Shown here one piece after another: positions 33,990 through 43,588 of a stretch of DNA of 64,000 nucleotides (its first letter is position 1; each line of letters begins with the position of its first letter). Location of the stretch: assembly GCA_963169745.1 (NCBI GenBank), contig CAUJCU010000002.1, positions 186,001 through 250,000 of the forward strand, read 5' to 3'. Origin of the DNA: Bacteroidota bacterium. GTDB lineage: Bacteria; Bacteroidota; Bacteroidia; UBA4408. The notes below the pieces were generated by a model, which had not been told where the DNA came from, searched no databases, and saw only the letters and a program-made list of their open reading frames with translations. Both the position numbers and the translations under genes were made by a program.

Positions 33990-35462
33990 TTATTCCATAT
34001 TCAAATAAGCACTTAGTCCATGCAAGCCGCCTTCGCGACCAAAGCCACTTTCTTTGTAACCTCCAAACGGAGAAGCAGGATCAAACTTATTAAAAGTATT
34101 TGCCCAAACTACCCCAGCTCGCATTTTTGTGGTTAGGTTAAATATTTTAGAGCCTTTATCTGTCCATACGCCAGCGCTTAAGCCATAAGGCGTATTATTT
34201 GCTTTTTCAATAACTTCCTCTACTGTTCTAAATGTTTGCACCGCGAGTACAGGGCCAAAAATTTCTTCTTGTACAATACGATGACTTTGTGATGCATTTA
34301 AGAAAAGTGTAGGGCGGCAAAAAAATCCTTTTTTAGGAATATCGCAAGAGCTTTGAAAAAGTTCAGCACCTTCGTCTTTGCCTATCTTCAAATACTTATT
34401 AATAGTTTCTAATTGGTTTTTGCTGTTAATGGCGCCTATATCGGTATTCTTATCTAATGGATTACCTACAATAAGTGTTTCCATCCGGTCTTTTAATTTT
34501 CTGATAACAATATCGGCCACACCCTCTTGTATAAATAAACGGCTTCCGGCACAGCATACATGTCCTTGATTAAAGAAAATACCATTAATAATCCCTTCAA
34601 CAGCTTGGTCAATAGGGGCATCTTCAAAAATAATATTAGCGGCTTTTCCACCTAGTTCAAGTGTTAGCTTTTTAGGCGTACCGGCTATTGATTTTTGAAT
34701 TAGCTTACCCACATCAGTTGACCCGGTAAAGGCAATTTTATTGATATCGGGATGATTTACCAAGGCAGCACCGGTAGCTCCAGCACCGGTAATAATGTTA
34801 ACTACGCCATGAGGCAATTCGCTTTCTTGAATTATTTCGGCTAGCTTTAATGCAGTTAATGGAGTGGTTTCAGCTGGTTTTAACACTACTGTATTTCCTG
34901 TAGCCAAAGCTGGAGCAATTTTCCAGGCAGCCATTAACAATGGAAAATTCCATGGAATGATTTGTCCTGCTACCCCAATTGGTTGTGGCTTTCGGTTTGG
35001 AAAAGCATACTGGAGCTTATCAGCCCAGCCTGCATAGTAAAAAAAATGATTAGCCGCTAATGGAATATCTATATCTCGGCTTTCACGAATAGGTTTACCC
35101 CCATCCATTGTTTCAATAACTGCAAGTTCGCGTGCGCGCTCTTGCATTAAACGAGCAATACGAAACAAATATTTACCTCTTTCAGCAGCAGGCATTTTAC
35201 TCCATACATTGGTATAGGCCGCTCGAGCAGCCTTAACAGCTTTATTAACATCTGCTGTATCAGCCAAAGCAACTTTAGCTAAATGCTCTTCATTTGAGGG
35301 GTTAATGGTGCTAAAATATTTTCCTTTTTCGGGCTTTTCAAATCTCCCATCAATAAATAAATCGTATTGTTCTTTCAGTTGAATATGCTTGGTATCTTCT
35401 GTAGCCGGAGCATAATTCCATCCACTTTTAAAATCAAGCGAGAGCATATTTTTTTTTGCCAT
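33990..35462 (-). CDS. Aldehyde dehydrogenase
   Basis: A 490-residue NAD(P)-dependent enzyme which oxidises an aldehyde to its acid. The coenzyme motif GQIIPWNFP, FTGSTDVGK, catalytic Glu in TLELGGKAANI and catalytic Cys in NQGHVCCAGSRLF are all present, as is PFGGYKESGFGREGG at the end. Length is full. It lies 75 nt after deoC; in the deoxyribose pathway the aldolase product acetaldehyde would be a natural substrate. With the short gene behind it, total length is about 780 residues, close to that of single-chain ALDH16. Confidence 0.9.
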   Translation of the reverse strand: MAKKNMLSLDFKSGWNYAPATEDTKHIQLKEQYDLFIDGRFEKPEKGKYFSTINPSNEEHLAKVALADTADVNKAVKAARAAYTNVWSKMPAAERGKYLFRIARLMQERARELAVIETMDGGKPIRESRDIDIPLAANHFFYYAGWADKLQYAFPNRKPQPIGVAGQIIPWNFPLLMAAWKIAPALATGNTVVLKPAETTPLTALKLAEIIQESELPHGVVNIITGAGATGAALVNHPDINKIAFTGSTDVGKLIQKSIAGTPKKLTLELGGKAANIIFEDAPIDQAVEGIINGIFFNQGHVCCAGSRLFIQEGVADIVIRKLKDRMETLIVGNPLDKNTDIGAINSKNQLETINKYLKIGKDEGAELFQSSCDIPKKGFFCRPTLFLNASQSHRIVQEEIFGPVLAVQTFRTVEEVIEKANNTPYGLSAGVWTDKGSKIFNLTTKMRAGVVWANTFNKFDPASPFGGYKESGFGREGGLHGLSAYLNME

Positions 35463-35537
35463 TTCGGTATGTGTAAAATGAATATTTTTAATCTTATTTT
35501 TTTATGTGTGAATGCTTAAATTGAGAAGCATAAGCGG

Positions 35538-36449
35538 TTAATCTTTTGAAAAATAATCACCCGATTGGTAAACTCCTGTAGCCTCTTTCATAAGCTGCAT
35601 AAGCACATCATTTGCCAAACTGCTGGCACCAAATCGAAACCATTCGTTACTCAACCATGCCATACCCAAGGTTTCTTTAACCATTACCAAATAATGTAAT
35701 GCTGTCTTTGCGTTAGATATACCTCCGGCAGGTTTCATACCAATCATTAAACCTGTTTTGTAGTAGTAATCTTTTATGGCGTCTAACATAACAAGAGTTA
35801 CCGGCATAGTAGCAGCCGGGCTAATTTTTCCGGTTGATGTTTTAATAAAATCGGCACCGGCATAAATTGCAATATCACTGGCTTTGCGTACATTATCTAA
35901 GGTAGATAGTTCGCCTGTTTCAAAAATTACTTTTAACCGTGCTTTTCCACAAGCTTCCTTAATAGCAGCAATCTCATCAAAAACATAAGTAAAATTTCCT
36001 TTTAAAAACTCGCCCCGACTGATAACCATATCAACTTCATCGGCTCCGTTTTCAACAGCAAAGCGAGTATCAGCAAGTTTAACATCCAATGTTGATTGCC
36101 CACTAGGAAACGCAGTAGCAACAGAGGCTACTTTAACTGAAGTATTTCTTAAGGCTTCTTTAGCCGTTTTTACCATACTGGGATATACGCAAACAGCAGC
36201 TGTAGTTGGGATACCGGGTAAAACATCATGGAGATGTGCTGCTTTATAGCACATTTGCTTTACTTTTCCTTCGGTATCTTTGCCTTCAAGAGTTGTTAAA
36301 TCAATCATACTGAGTACCATTTTCAGACCCTGAATTTTGGTCTCTTTTTTAATACTTCGGGTAGTAAACCGCGCACATCGTTCTTCAACACCCACTTGAT
36401 CAATAACAGGTGTTTTTCTAAAATCAGACAAATTGGTTGTTTTATTCAT
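35538..36449 (-). CDS. deoC: Deoxyribose-phosphate aldolase, long form
   Basis: Cleaves 2-deoxyribose 5-phosphate to acetaldehyde and glyceraldehyde 3-phosphate. The Schiff-base Lys is in FIKTSTGK and the second catalytic Lys in MIGMKPAGGIS. At 303 residues it resembles the longer animal-type DERA rather than the 259-residue E. coli form, with an N-terminal extension. The ATG at 36449 is chosen; a TTG at 36470 overlaps the -7 element and is rejected. It heads a leftward unit of deoC and two ALDH genes. Confidence 0.92.
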   Translation of the reverse strand: MNKTTNLSDFRKTPVIDQVGVEERCARFTTRSIKKETKIQGLKMVLSMIDLTTLEGKDTEGKVKQMCYKAAHLHDVLPGIPTTAAVCVYPSMVKTAKEALRNTSVKVASVATAFPSGQSTLDVKLADTRFAVENGADEVDMVISRGEFLKGNFTYVFDEIAAIKEACGKARLKVIFETGELSTLDNVRKASDIAIYAGADFIKTSTGKISPAATMPVTLVMLDAIKDYYYKTGLMIGMKPAGGISNAKTALHYLVMVKETLGMAWLSNEWFRFGASSLANDVLMQLMKEATGVYQSGDYFSKD

Positions 36450-36467
36450 ACCATGAAAATTAACAGT

Positions 36468-36475
36468 CAAATATA
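36468..36475 (-). promoter_or_regulatory. -7 element of deoC
   Basis: On the minus strand TATATTTG, 18 nt before the ATG at 36449. It overlaps the competing TTG codon. Confidence 0.5.
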
Positions 36476-36480
36476 AAACT

Positions 36481-39400
36481 TTATTGATAGTTAGCCGAGT
36501 CGGCTAGTTTGTTTTTCAGTTCCTCGATGCGTTTCTCCTTAAAAGGCTGCCTTCTGCGTTTATTGGTTTCGGTAAAATATTGATGATTCTCAAGGAAAGG
36601 AACTTGTATTTCATCCCATTCTTTATTGGTTTTTATTTTTCCAAAAGCCATGAGTTCTTTTTTTAAGGAGTCTGAAATTTCATAAAAATCTTCACGTCCT
36701 AAATAGTCTAAGTCTGCATCACACATTATCATCTCTAAATGGGTTTTTGGTCTTTGAGGCATTTCAGTGGCCATAATAATTTTACTAATAACCCCAATTT
36801 GGTGCTCTGAGTATCCGTATTTAGGCAATATTTCGTGCGCATACGCTACGCCAATGCATTCGTTTTTTGTGTACTCTTTGGTAAACCCTGAATCATGAAA
36901 TAAAGCTGCAGTTTTCAGTAAAAATAAGTCTTCGCCTTCTACGCCTTCTAACCGGGCTATTTCTTCTGCTGCATTTGTTACATCAATAGTATGATGTATT
37001 CCGTGATAATAAAGGTTTTCCGGCAATCGTTCAGAAAGTAATTTCAGTACCCTCATTTCTGATTTTTTATAGCTGAATTTATCCAGTAAAAGCTTATTAA
37101 AAAGTTCATCAAAAATTTCATTCGGCACAATTCCTTCGTTATCTTTTGAGAGTTTAGGTTTAATCCGATCTACAAAGTACATTTCAATTTCGCCTTTGTT
37201 TTTAGCTGCAATTTTTCCACGATAAGTGCAATCAAAAAAATCCTTAACGTGATCGTAAGTAGCTTTGGTAATATTCACTCTTCCGGCCTCTCCACTGCTT
37301 TCTGTTCGGCTTGCGGTATTTACGGTATCGCCCCAAATATCAAAAGCAAATTTTGTTTTGCCAATAACCCCGGCAATAATTTCACCTGTATTAATGCCTA
37401 TACGTAATTTCCAAGTATATGTTTTTCCATCTATATCAATACTTGCATTCTTCATAAAATGTTGAATTTCAAGAGCCGTTAATACAGCTTCGATAGGATT
37501 ACTCTTGTTTCGAATTGGAATTCCTCCGGCACACATATATGAATCACCAATGGTTTTAATACGCTCCATATTATATTTTCCGGAAATCTCATCAAATTTG
37601 GTAAAGTACTTATTGAGTTCATCTACTAATTGCTGTGGTCTTAGCTTTTCGGCAATTTTGGTAAACCCTTCAAAATCGGTAAAAACCACCGTACACAAAC
37701 TGTAGTTACGGGGTTTAGAAAAGCCCTTGTTCATAAGCTCTTCAGCCGTTTCCTTTGGCAAAATACTTAATACTAAGCTTTCTGTTCTTTTTTTCTGTTC
37801 CTCTATAATGGCCTTTTGAGACTCTATTTCTCCCTTTTGCTTGAGTACGGTGGTTGTTCGTTCTTTTATTTGATTCTCAAGAAAATTTCGCTGTTTGACA
37901 ATGCGGTATTCTCTTTGTTTATAATAATAAAAAATCACACTCACCAAGGCTAAAAGAAATAGTCCTCTAAACCACCAGGTTTTCCAGAAAGGAGGAGTAA
38001 TGATAATCTTAATCATGGCAGGTTGTTTACTCCATACTCCATCAGAGTTTGAGCCTAACACTTTAAAAGTATATTCGCCTGGTTCTAAATTGGTGTAATA
38101 TGCCTGATTTTGCGTGCCTACATAATTCCACTCTTCATCTATGCCCTCCATCATATATTTAAACTCGTTGTTTTCGGGGGCAGAAAAATGTAATGCGGCA
38201 AATTCAAATGAAAAAAAATTTTGTTTGTAAGAGAGTACTATTTCTTTGGTAAAAGAAATACTTTTTCGAAGCAGTTTACTCTGGAGTACATTTATAGGTT
38301 TGTTAAATATTTTAAGTGCTGTAATAACAACATTAGGGGCAATGGTGTCATTTATGATTTGGTTTGAAAAAAATGCATTCATGCCGTCAACACCGCCAAA
38401 AAACATTTCTCCTTCTGATGATTTAAAAGAAGCTCCACTGTTAAACTCATTACTTTGCAGTCCATCGTTTTCATAATATGAAGTAACTGTGCTATCGCTC
38501 AGTTTAATCTTTATTAATCCATTATTGGTACTGCACCAAAGCACATCCGAACTTTCGGGCAATATGCTGTAAATGGTACTTTCGCTTAATCCTTTAAATG
38601 TATTCAAACGGTTTACCTTTCCATTCAAAGTATTTAATTCATTTAATCCGCTTCCGTATGTGCCTACCCACAAATAACCCTTTTTGGTTTGGGCTATACT
38701 TAAAATATTATTAGAACTCAGAGAAATATCGCTATTCAAATCGGAAAGAAACTTTACAAAATAAGCCTTGTTTGTAATGCCTTTCGTTTCTTTATAAAAA
38801 TCAATTTTATTTATTCCTCCTCCAAAAGTTCCCAGCCACATGTTTCCGTCCATATCTTCCTGTATAGCTCGCACATCATTATTTGAAAGTGAATTTATTG
38901 CATTGTTATTCGTATAAAAATCGGCACTTCCATCGGATAATACGATACTAAAAAGGCCTTCTTTAGTTCCAATCCACAAGGTACTATCTGATGCTATTTT
39001 TAAGGATAAAATAAATTTTTCACGCAGTTGATTATGCCATGTTTCTTTTATTTTATAGGGTATAATATGGTGCTCTCGTATATTATATTCAAACAATCCT
39101 TTTTCGGTTCCAATAAGTAAAATTTGTGATGTTAGTTTTTGAATACATGTTACAGAAAGGCTTACTTGGGGCTCTTTATTTGGTATTTTTATCGTAAAAT
39201 TAGTTCCGTTTTCTCTATTTAGAACAGTTAACCCGGCATCGGTACCAATATAGAGGGTGTTGTTCGCAACATCGTCATAAATACTCCACACGTTGTTGGT
39301 ATGACTCTTTAACCCAAAATTAGTGCGGGGTGTTAGAAGTTTAAATTTATTTTGTAAACGGTCAAACTTATTTATTCCGGCTTCTGTTCCTACCCACATC

Positions 39401-40407
39401 GTTCCGGTCATATCTTCATATATACAGTTTACTTTATTTCCACTAATCCCCTTTCGATTATCTGGTGAAAACTGAAATTTAGCAAAATTTCCGGTTTTTG
39501 TGTTGTATTTAAGAAGCCCTCCATAAGTGGCTAACCAAAATGCTCCCGATTTATCTTTAAATATTTCTTTAATAAAATTATTCGTTATTCCATTTCGTTT
39601 TCCCGGATCGTACTTGATGTTTGAAAGTTTTCCAGAGTTTCTATGAAATATGTTTAAACCATTATCTGTGCCCAACCATAATATAGAATCATTAATTTCT
39701 TGGATTGAGAAAATTGAATTATTGTAGAAATTATCTTTTTGCTCCTTAAACAAGTGCTGTAGTTTTTTTTCGGAAATGGTGTATTTCAAAAGTCCCTTGT
39801 TATTAGTTCCTATCCAAAGTACACCACTTTTGTCGGCATATAAACATTGTATAATGCTTTGTGTAAAAAGACTGTTAAACTCCAGTTCAATTAATTTAGG
39901 AGCTTTATCATTAAGTTTTATTTGAAAAAGGCCGGTACCACCCGAAGCCGTGTATAAGACGTTTTGATATACATAAACAAGGGTAAAACGTTGCTTTAGT
40001 TCGCTACCTGAATGACTATGAATAAAATGTGTAAACCGTTCTGTTTCGGGATTAAATTTGTTTAATCCGTTTTCTGTTGCAATCCATAAATTTCCATCTT
40101 CATCAACGGCTAAATCATTAATATAATTATTTGAAACCGTATTACTGTCTTTAGGATTTGTTTTATAACTTTTAAAGTGATACCCGTCAAACTTATTTAA
40201 ACCATCTTGAGTACCAAACCATATAAAACCTTGTTTATCCTGAACAATGCAGTTTACAAAACTTTGTGACAAGCCATCACGAAGGCCATAATAATCAAAA
40301 CTAAAGTTGTTGTCTTGTGCTTTGGCATTAGAAGTGATGAAAGCTAACCCAAATGCAACAAGGCCAATTACGGTATATATTACATTTCTTTTCAAGAAAT
40401 AAAACAA
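36481..40407 (-). CDS. Propeller-sensor adenylate cyclase with HD hydrolase domain
   Basis: A 1308-residue membrane protein. Order: signal peptide (1-31, ending AKAQ); a double set of Reg_prop beta-propeller repeats (about 40-690, repeated IWFGTQDGLNKFD-like units); Y_Y_Y domain (about 715-805); one membrane span (about 812-832); coiled coil (about 835-880); class III nucleotide cyclase (about 900-1085); HD domain (about 1130-1250). Metal Asp residues are in FTDFEGFT and TIGDSYM. Lys in RIKTIGD and Asp in FDIWGD are the ATP-selecting pair, so cAMP is the likely product. HD ligands are in HHTIDV, FHDSGF and CDADLD. The start is TTG, 3 nt after an acyl-CoA carboxylase gene. Confidence 0.88.
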   Translation of the reverse strand: MFYFLKRNVIYTVIGLVAFGLAFITSNAKAQDNNFSFDYYGLRDGLSQSFVNCIVQDKQGFIWFGTQDGLNKFDGYHFKSYKTNPKDSNTVSNNYINDLAVDEDGNLWIATENGLNKFNPETERFTHFIHSHSGSELKQRFTLVYVYQNVLYTASGGTGLFQIKLNDKAPKLIELEFNSLFTQSIIQCLYADKSGVLWIGTNNKGLLKYTISEKKLQHLFKEQKDNFYNNSIFSIQEINDSILWLGTDNGLNIFHRNSGKLSNIKYDPGKRNGITNNFIKEIFKDKSGAFWLATYGGLLKYNTKTGNFAKFQFSPDNRKGISGNKVNCIYEDMTGTMWVGTEAGINKFDRLQNKFKLLTPRTNFGLKSHTNNVWSIYDDVANNTLYIGTDAGLTVLNRENGTNFTIKIPNKEPQVSLSVTCIQKLTSQILLIGTEKGLFEYNIREHHIIPYKIKETWHNQLREKFILSLKIASDSTLWIGTKEGLFSIVLSDGSADFYTNNNAINSLSNNDVRAIQEDMDGNMWLGTFGGGINKIDFYKETKGITNKAYFVKFLSDLNSDISLSSNNILSIAQTKKGYLWVGTYGSGLNELNTLNGKVNRLNTFKGLSESTIYSILPESSDVLWCSTNNGLIKIKLSDSTVTSYYENDGLQSNEFNSGASFKSSEGEMFFGGVDGMNAFFSNQIINDTIAPNVVITALKIFNKPINVLQSKLLRKSISFTKEIVLSYKQNFFSFEFAALHFSAPENNEFKYMMEGIDEEWNYVGTQNQAYYTNLEPGEYTFKVLGSNSDGVWSKQPAMIKIIITPPFWKTWWFRGLFLLALVSVIFYYYKQREYRIVKQRNFLENQIKERTTTVLKQKGEIESQKAIIEEQKKRTESLVLSILPKETAEELMNKGFSKPRNYSLCTVVFTDFEGFTKIAEKLRPQQLVDELNKYFTKFDEISGKYNMERIKTIGDSYMCAGGIPIRNKSNPIEAVLTALEIQHFMKNASIDIDGKTYTWKLRIGINTGEIIAGVIGKTKFAFDIWGDTVNTASRTESSGEAGRVNITKATYDHVKDFFDCTYRGKIAAKNKGEIEMYFVDRIKPKLSKDNEGIVPNEIFDELFNKLLLDKFSYKKSEMRVLKLLSERLPENLYYHGIHHTIDVTNAAEEIARLEGVEGEDLFLLKTAALFHDSGFTKEYTKNECIGVAYAHEILPKYGYSEHQIGVISKIIMATEMPQRPKTHLEMIMCDADLDYLGREDFYEISDSLKKELMAFGKIKTNKEWDEIQVPFLENHQYFTETNKRRRQPFKEKRIEELKNKLADSANYQ

Positions 40408-40410
40408 GCG

Positions 40411-41952
40411 TTATAGTGGAATATTTCCATGCTTTTTTCGTGGCATATTATCCACCTTATTCTCTAGCATTTTAAAAGCAATAATTAGTTTCTCTCGTGT
40501 ATCTTCAGGAATAATAACCTCATCCACATAACCCCTTTCGGCTGCCCGATATGGATTGGCGAAATGTTCTATATACTCTGTTTCTTTCTCTTTTAACTTG
40601 GATACAGGATCTGCGGCTGCTGCTATTTCTGATTTAAAAATTATTTCGGCTGCCCCTTTTGCCCCCATCACTGCTATTTCGGCTGTAGGCCATGCATAGT
40701 TCATATCAGCCCCAATATGTTTGCTGTTCATAACATCATAAGCACCTCCATAAGCCTTTCTGGTAATCACAGTGATGCGAGGCACAGTAGCTTCACAAAA
40801 AGCATATAGTAATTTTGCACCGTTATTAATAATACCATTCCATTCTTGATCTGTGCCGGGTAAAAATCCAGGAACGTCTTCGAACACAAGCAGTGGAATA
40901 TTAAATGAATCGCAGAAACGCACGAAACGTGCTGCTTTGTTTGATGATTTTATATCTAAAACCCCAGCTAAAAAGGCAGGTTGATTGGCAACTATTCCAA
41001 TGCTTTTTCCTCCTAGTCGGGCAAAGCCAACCACAATATTCTCAGCATAATTTTTATGCACTTCTAAAAATGTTCCCATATCAATAACTTCTTCAATAAT
41101 CTCACGCATATCATAAGGTTTATTGGCATTTTCGGGAATCATATTATTTAATTTCGGGCGCTTCTCATTACCCGGTTCATAAGTGCTATGTGGAGCTGTT
41201 TCTTCGCAATTTTGAGGTAAATAACTGAGTAAATCTTTAATATTCTTAATACATTCCAACTCATTTGCACATGAAAAATGGGTTACTCCTGATTTGGTAC
41301 TGTGTGTTGAAGCTCCTCCAAGTTCTTCGCTGCTTACTTCTTCGTGTGTTACCGTTTTTACTACGTTGGGGCCGGTTACAAACATATATGAAGTTTGCTC
41401 TACCATCATAATAAAATCGGTAATAGCAGGTGAATACACGGCACCTCCTGCACAAGGCCCCATAATTGCTGAAATTTGCGGAACAACCCCAGAAGCTCGT
41501 GTGTTTCTGTAAAAAATATCAGCATAGCCTCCTAAAGATACCACCCCTTCCTGAATTCGCGCTCCCCCACTATCGTTCAGCCCTATTACAGGGGCTCCAT
41601 TCTGCATTGCTAAATCCATAATACGGCAAATTTTTTCGGCATGGGTTTCGCTTAATGAGCCCCCAAAAACAGTGAAATCTTGCGAAAAAACATATACTAA
41701 GCGGCCATTAATAGTGCCAAAACCTGTTATTACGCCATCGCCTAAGTACTTTTCACGTTCCAACCCAAATTCAGTAGATCGATGTGTTACCATCATACCA
41801 ATTTCTTGAAAGGAGCCCTCATCCAGTAAAAAATGCAATCGTTCGCGAGCAGTTAGTTTTCCCTTTTTATGTTGAGAGTTTATTCGTGCTTCACCTCCTC
41901 CTAACAGGGCTTGTTTTGTTTTTTGCTGAAGTATATCAATATATTTTGTCAT
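40411..41952 (-). CDS. Acyl-CoA carboxylase beta (carboxyltransferase) subunit
   Basis: A 513-residue biotin-dependent carboxyltransferase, most like propionyl-CoA carboxylase beta. The N-terminal carboxyltransferase domain holds [20 protein letters not shown] and [12 protein letters not shown] (acyl-CoA oxyanion hole). The C-terminal domain holds [12 protein letters not shown] and [13 protein letters not shown], with the second oxyanion hole and biotin site. No biotin carboxylase gene is in the window. The promoter is strong and the next gene downstream, 3 nt away, is the cyclase sensor. Confidence 0.93.
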   Translation of the reverse strand: MTKYIDILQQKTKQALLGGGEARINSQHKKGKLTARERLHFLLDEGSFQEIGMMVTHRSTEFGLEREKYLGDGVITGFGTINGRLVYVFSQDFTVFGGSLSETHAEKICRIMDLAMQNGAPVIGLNDSGGARIQEGVVSLGGYADIFYRNTRASGVVPQISAIMGPCAGGAVYSPAITDFIMMVEQTSYMFVTGPNVVKTVTHEEVSSEELGGASTHSTKSGVTHFSCANELECIKNIKDLLSYLPQNCEETAPHSTYEPGNEKRPKLNNMIPENANKPYDMREIIEEVIDMGTFLEVHKNYAENIVVGFARLGGKSIGIVANQPAFLAGVLDIKSSNKAARFVRFCDSFNIPLLVFEDVPGFLPGTDQEWNGIINNGAKLLYAFCEATVPRITVITRKAYGGAYDVMNSKHIGADMNYAWPTAEIAVMGAKGAAEIIFKSEIAAAADPVSKLKEKETEYIEHFANPYRAAERGYVDEVIIPEDTREKLIIAFKMLENKVDNMPRKKHGNIPL

Positions 41953-41971
41953 AAATTATCATAATGGGTTA

Positions 41972-42002
41972 CAAACTTAGTTTAATTTTTAGGGTGAACA
42001 AA
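41972..42002 (-). promoter_or_regulatory. Promoter of the carboxylase-cyclase operon
   Basis: On the minus strand TTTG (41999-42002), exactly 19 bp, then TAAGTTTG (41972-41979). Leader to the ATG at 41952 is about 14 nt. Confidence 0.75.
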
Positions 42003-42010
42003 AATGCAAT

Positions 42011-42721
42011 CTACTCCAATTCCCAAAGGATGCTAACCTCATCAGAAACTACCATATCATTGGGAGAAAACCCCTGCATAGAACCAGAATCCTCTTCCAT
42101 GAGCAGTGCGCGAGATTTTAGTGCAGGGTAAACAGGAGCTTCAAAGTTTGTGGCACCATACTCAATATGGCGAATATTTTTTAATTTTAAAGATGCCTCT
42201 GAAGCTATTACCCCTGCTTTTCGTTTTGCATCGGCAACCGCCAAACGTATCAGTTTTTCATTTGTTATATTTTTTAAACTATCCGAAAGTTGGAAACTAA
42301 AGCTTAAATTAAAATCTTGAGGGCTTTCTGAAAATTTATTTAAAATTTGTGTTATCTTCTCTTTGCTATACAAAAAGCGCGCTTGCATATTCTGTGTTGC
42401 TACAAACCCACTATCTTTAGTTAAACCTCTGCGGTAAACCATATTTTTATTAACTTGAAAGTCTGTTGTTTTAATGCTCTTCTCACTAATTCCGGCTGCT
42501 ACAAACTGTTTTATTAGCTCTTTCGCCTTTCTATCCAAACCCAACATAGTTTGGTTTACATCTAGTCCAATATAGGTAGCTGTTATGCTCACTGTTCCTT
42601 CATCGGGCTGTACTTTTAGAGTAGCAGAACCTTTAATACTAATGGTTGCAGGAGGCTTTTTATCTTGTGCTATTATGTTGGTGCTAATCAGCATAAATAA
42701 TAAAACGAGAATTTTTTTCAT
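42011..42721 (-). CDS. SIMPL (DUF541) domain protein, exported
   Basis: A 236-residue protein with a signal peptide (residues 1-18, ending IIAQ) followed by the SIMPL/DUF541 fold: ISIKGSATLKVQPDEGTVSI, characteristic of the first strand, then helices with KRKAGVIASEASLKL near residue 170 and a final strand. Family members are periplasmic and sometimes linked to stress, with no settled mechanism. It has its own -7 box and is probably a single-gene unit. Confidence 0.88.
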   Translation of the reverse strand: MKKILVLLFMLISTNIIAQDKKPPATISIKGSATLKVQPDEGTVSITATYIGLDVNQTMLGLDRKAKELIKQFVAAGISEKSIKTTDFQVNKNMVYRRGLTKDSGFVATQNMQARFLYSKEKITQILNKFSESPQDFNLSFSFQLSDSLKNITNEKLIRLAVADAKRKAGVIASEASLKLKNIRHIEYGATNFEAPVYPALKSRALLMEEDSGSMQGFSPNDMVVSDEVSILWELE

Positions 42722-42750
42722 AGTATTTTCTATTAAAATAAAGTATTATA

Positions 42751-42758
42751 CAAAGCTA
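42751..42758 (-). promoter_or_regulatory. -7 element of the SIMPL gene
   Basis: On the minus strand TAGCTTTG, 29 nt before the ATG at 42721. Confidence 0.45.
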
Positions 42759-42984
42759 ATGGAGTAAAGGTAATATACCTAATTTGTTATCAAAACATAA
42801 CAGATTTTTTTAGAATGTAATACACGCAATCAGAAATTCTCTCTCCATTTAAAACTGTTGTATAATTATTGAAGTATAACTTTCGGAGTGTGAAGAAAAG
42901 CAGAAGCCTCCAGAGAGCTATCCAAATTAGGTTTTTTCATGTTTGGCTTATTTTCTATTCCATATTATATTATTCGTAGTCTTA

Positions 42985-43587
42985 TCATATTTCTGTTGCT
43001 GTTAGTCTATCATTTTGCATGATTAGTTCTTCTCCATTTAGCCAATTCCGCTCGTTGTTTTCCGAAATAATTACTGGCATACGTTTTTTTGTATTGTGTA
43101 TTTTGCTCATGAGCTCGTTGGCTTCTGTTGTCAAAATGGTATATGTGCTTAATATTTCACCTGTTGATTGGTCTGTCCACTCGCTAAAAAGTCCTGCAAA
43201 TGCAAATAGTTCGTTATTGGGCAATGTCATCTCGTATTTTTGTTTTTGCTTGCCTTTTTCGTCCAACCAATGCCACTCATAAAAACCGTCTGCAAGAATC
43301 AAACAACGATTATTTACAGAGTTTCTAAATGACGGTTTTTCGTGAATGGTTTCTATTCTTGCGTTCAGGGTGTTTTTCTTTATGCTATCGTCTTTTGCCC
43401 AAAACGGGATAAGTCCCCAATTAAAGAGTTGGATTGTATTTGTTTTTTTATTCGTAATTACAGGGGTTTTAGGAAATTGAAACCCGTTATAAACGGTTGG
43501 TGTAAATAAGGCTTCATTTTCAAACTTTGCTCTAAATCGGTTTTGCAATTCTTGTGCTGATTTTGATTGTTTACTATGAAAACACAT
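42985..43587 (-). CDS. SRAP-domain protein (YedK/HMCES type)
   Basis: A 200-residue protein that by family crosslinks to abasic sites in single-stranded DNA. Cys2, the crosslinking residue exposed by Met removal, is present (MCFHSKQ). Asn75 in LNARIET, Glu104 in GFYEWHW and His164 in KIHNTKKRMP complete the active site. The ATG at 43587 is 1 nt beyond the umuC stop, so the gene is the third of a compact SOS unit. YedK-like genes are commonly found next to SOS genes. Confidence 0.93.
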   Translation of the reverse strand: MCFHSKQSKSAQELQNRFRAKFENEALFTPTVYNGFQFPKTPVITNKKTNTIQLFNWGLIPFWAKDDSIKKNTLNARIETIHEKPSFRNSVNNRCLILADGFYEWHWLDEKGKQKQKYEMTLPNNELFAFAGLFSEWTDQSTGEILSTYTILTTEANELMSKIHNTKKRMPVIISENNERNWLNGEELIMQNDRLTATEI

Positions 43588-43588
43588 T

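Noticed and set aside
36450-36470. TTG start for deoC
   Set aside because: It overlaps the TATATTTG promoter element; the ATG at 36449 gives a normal protein.
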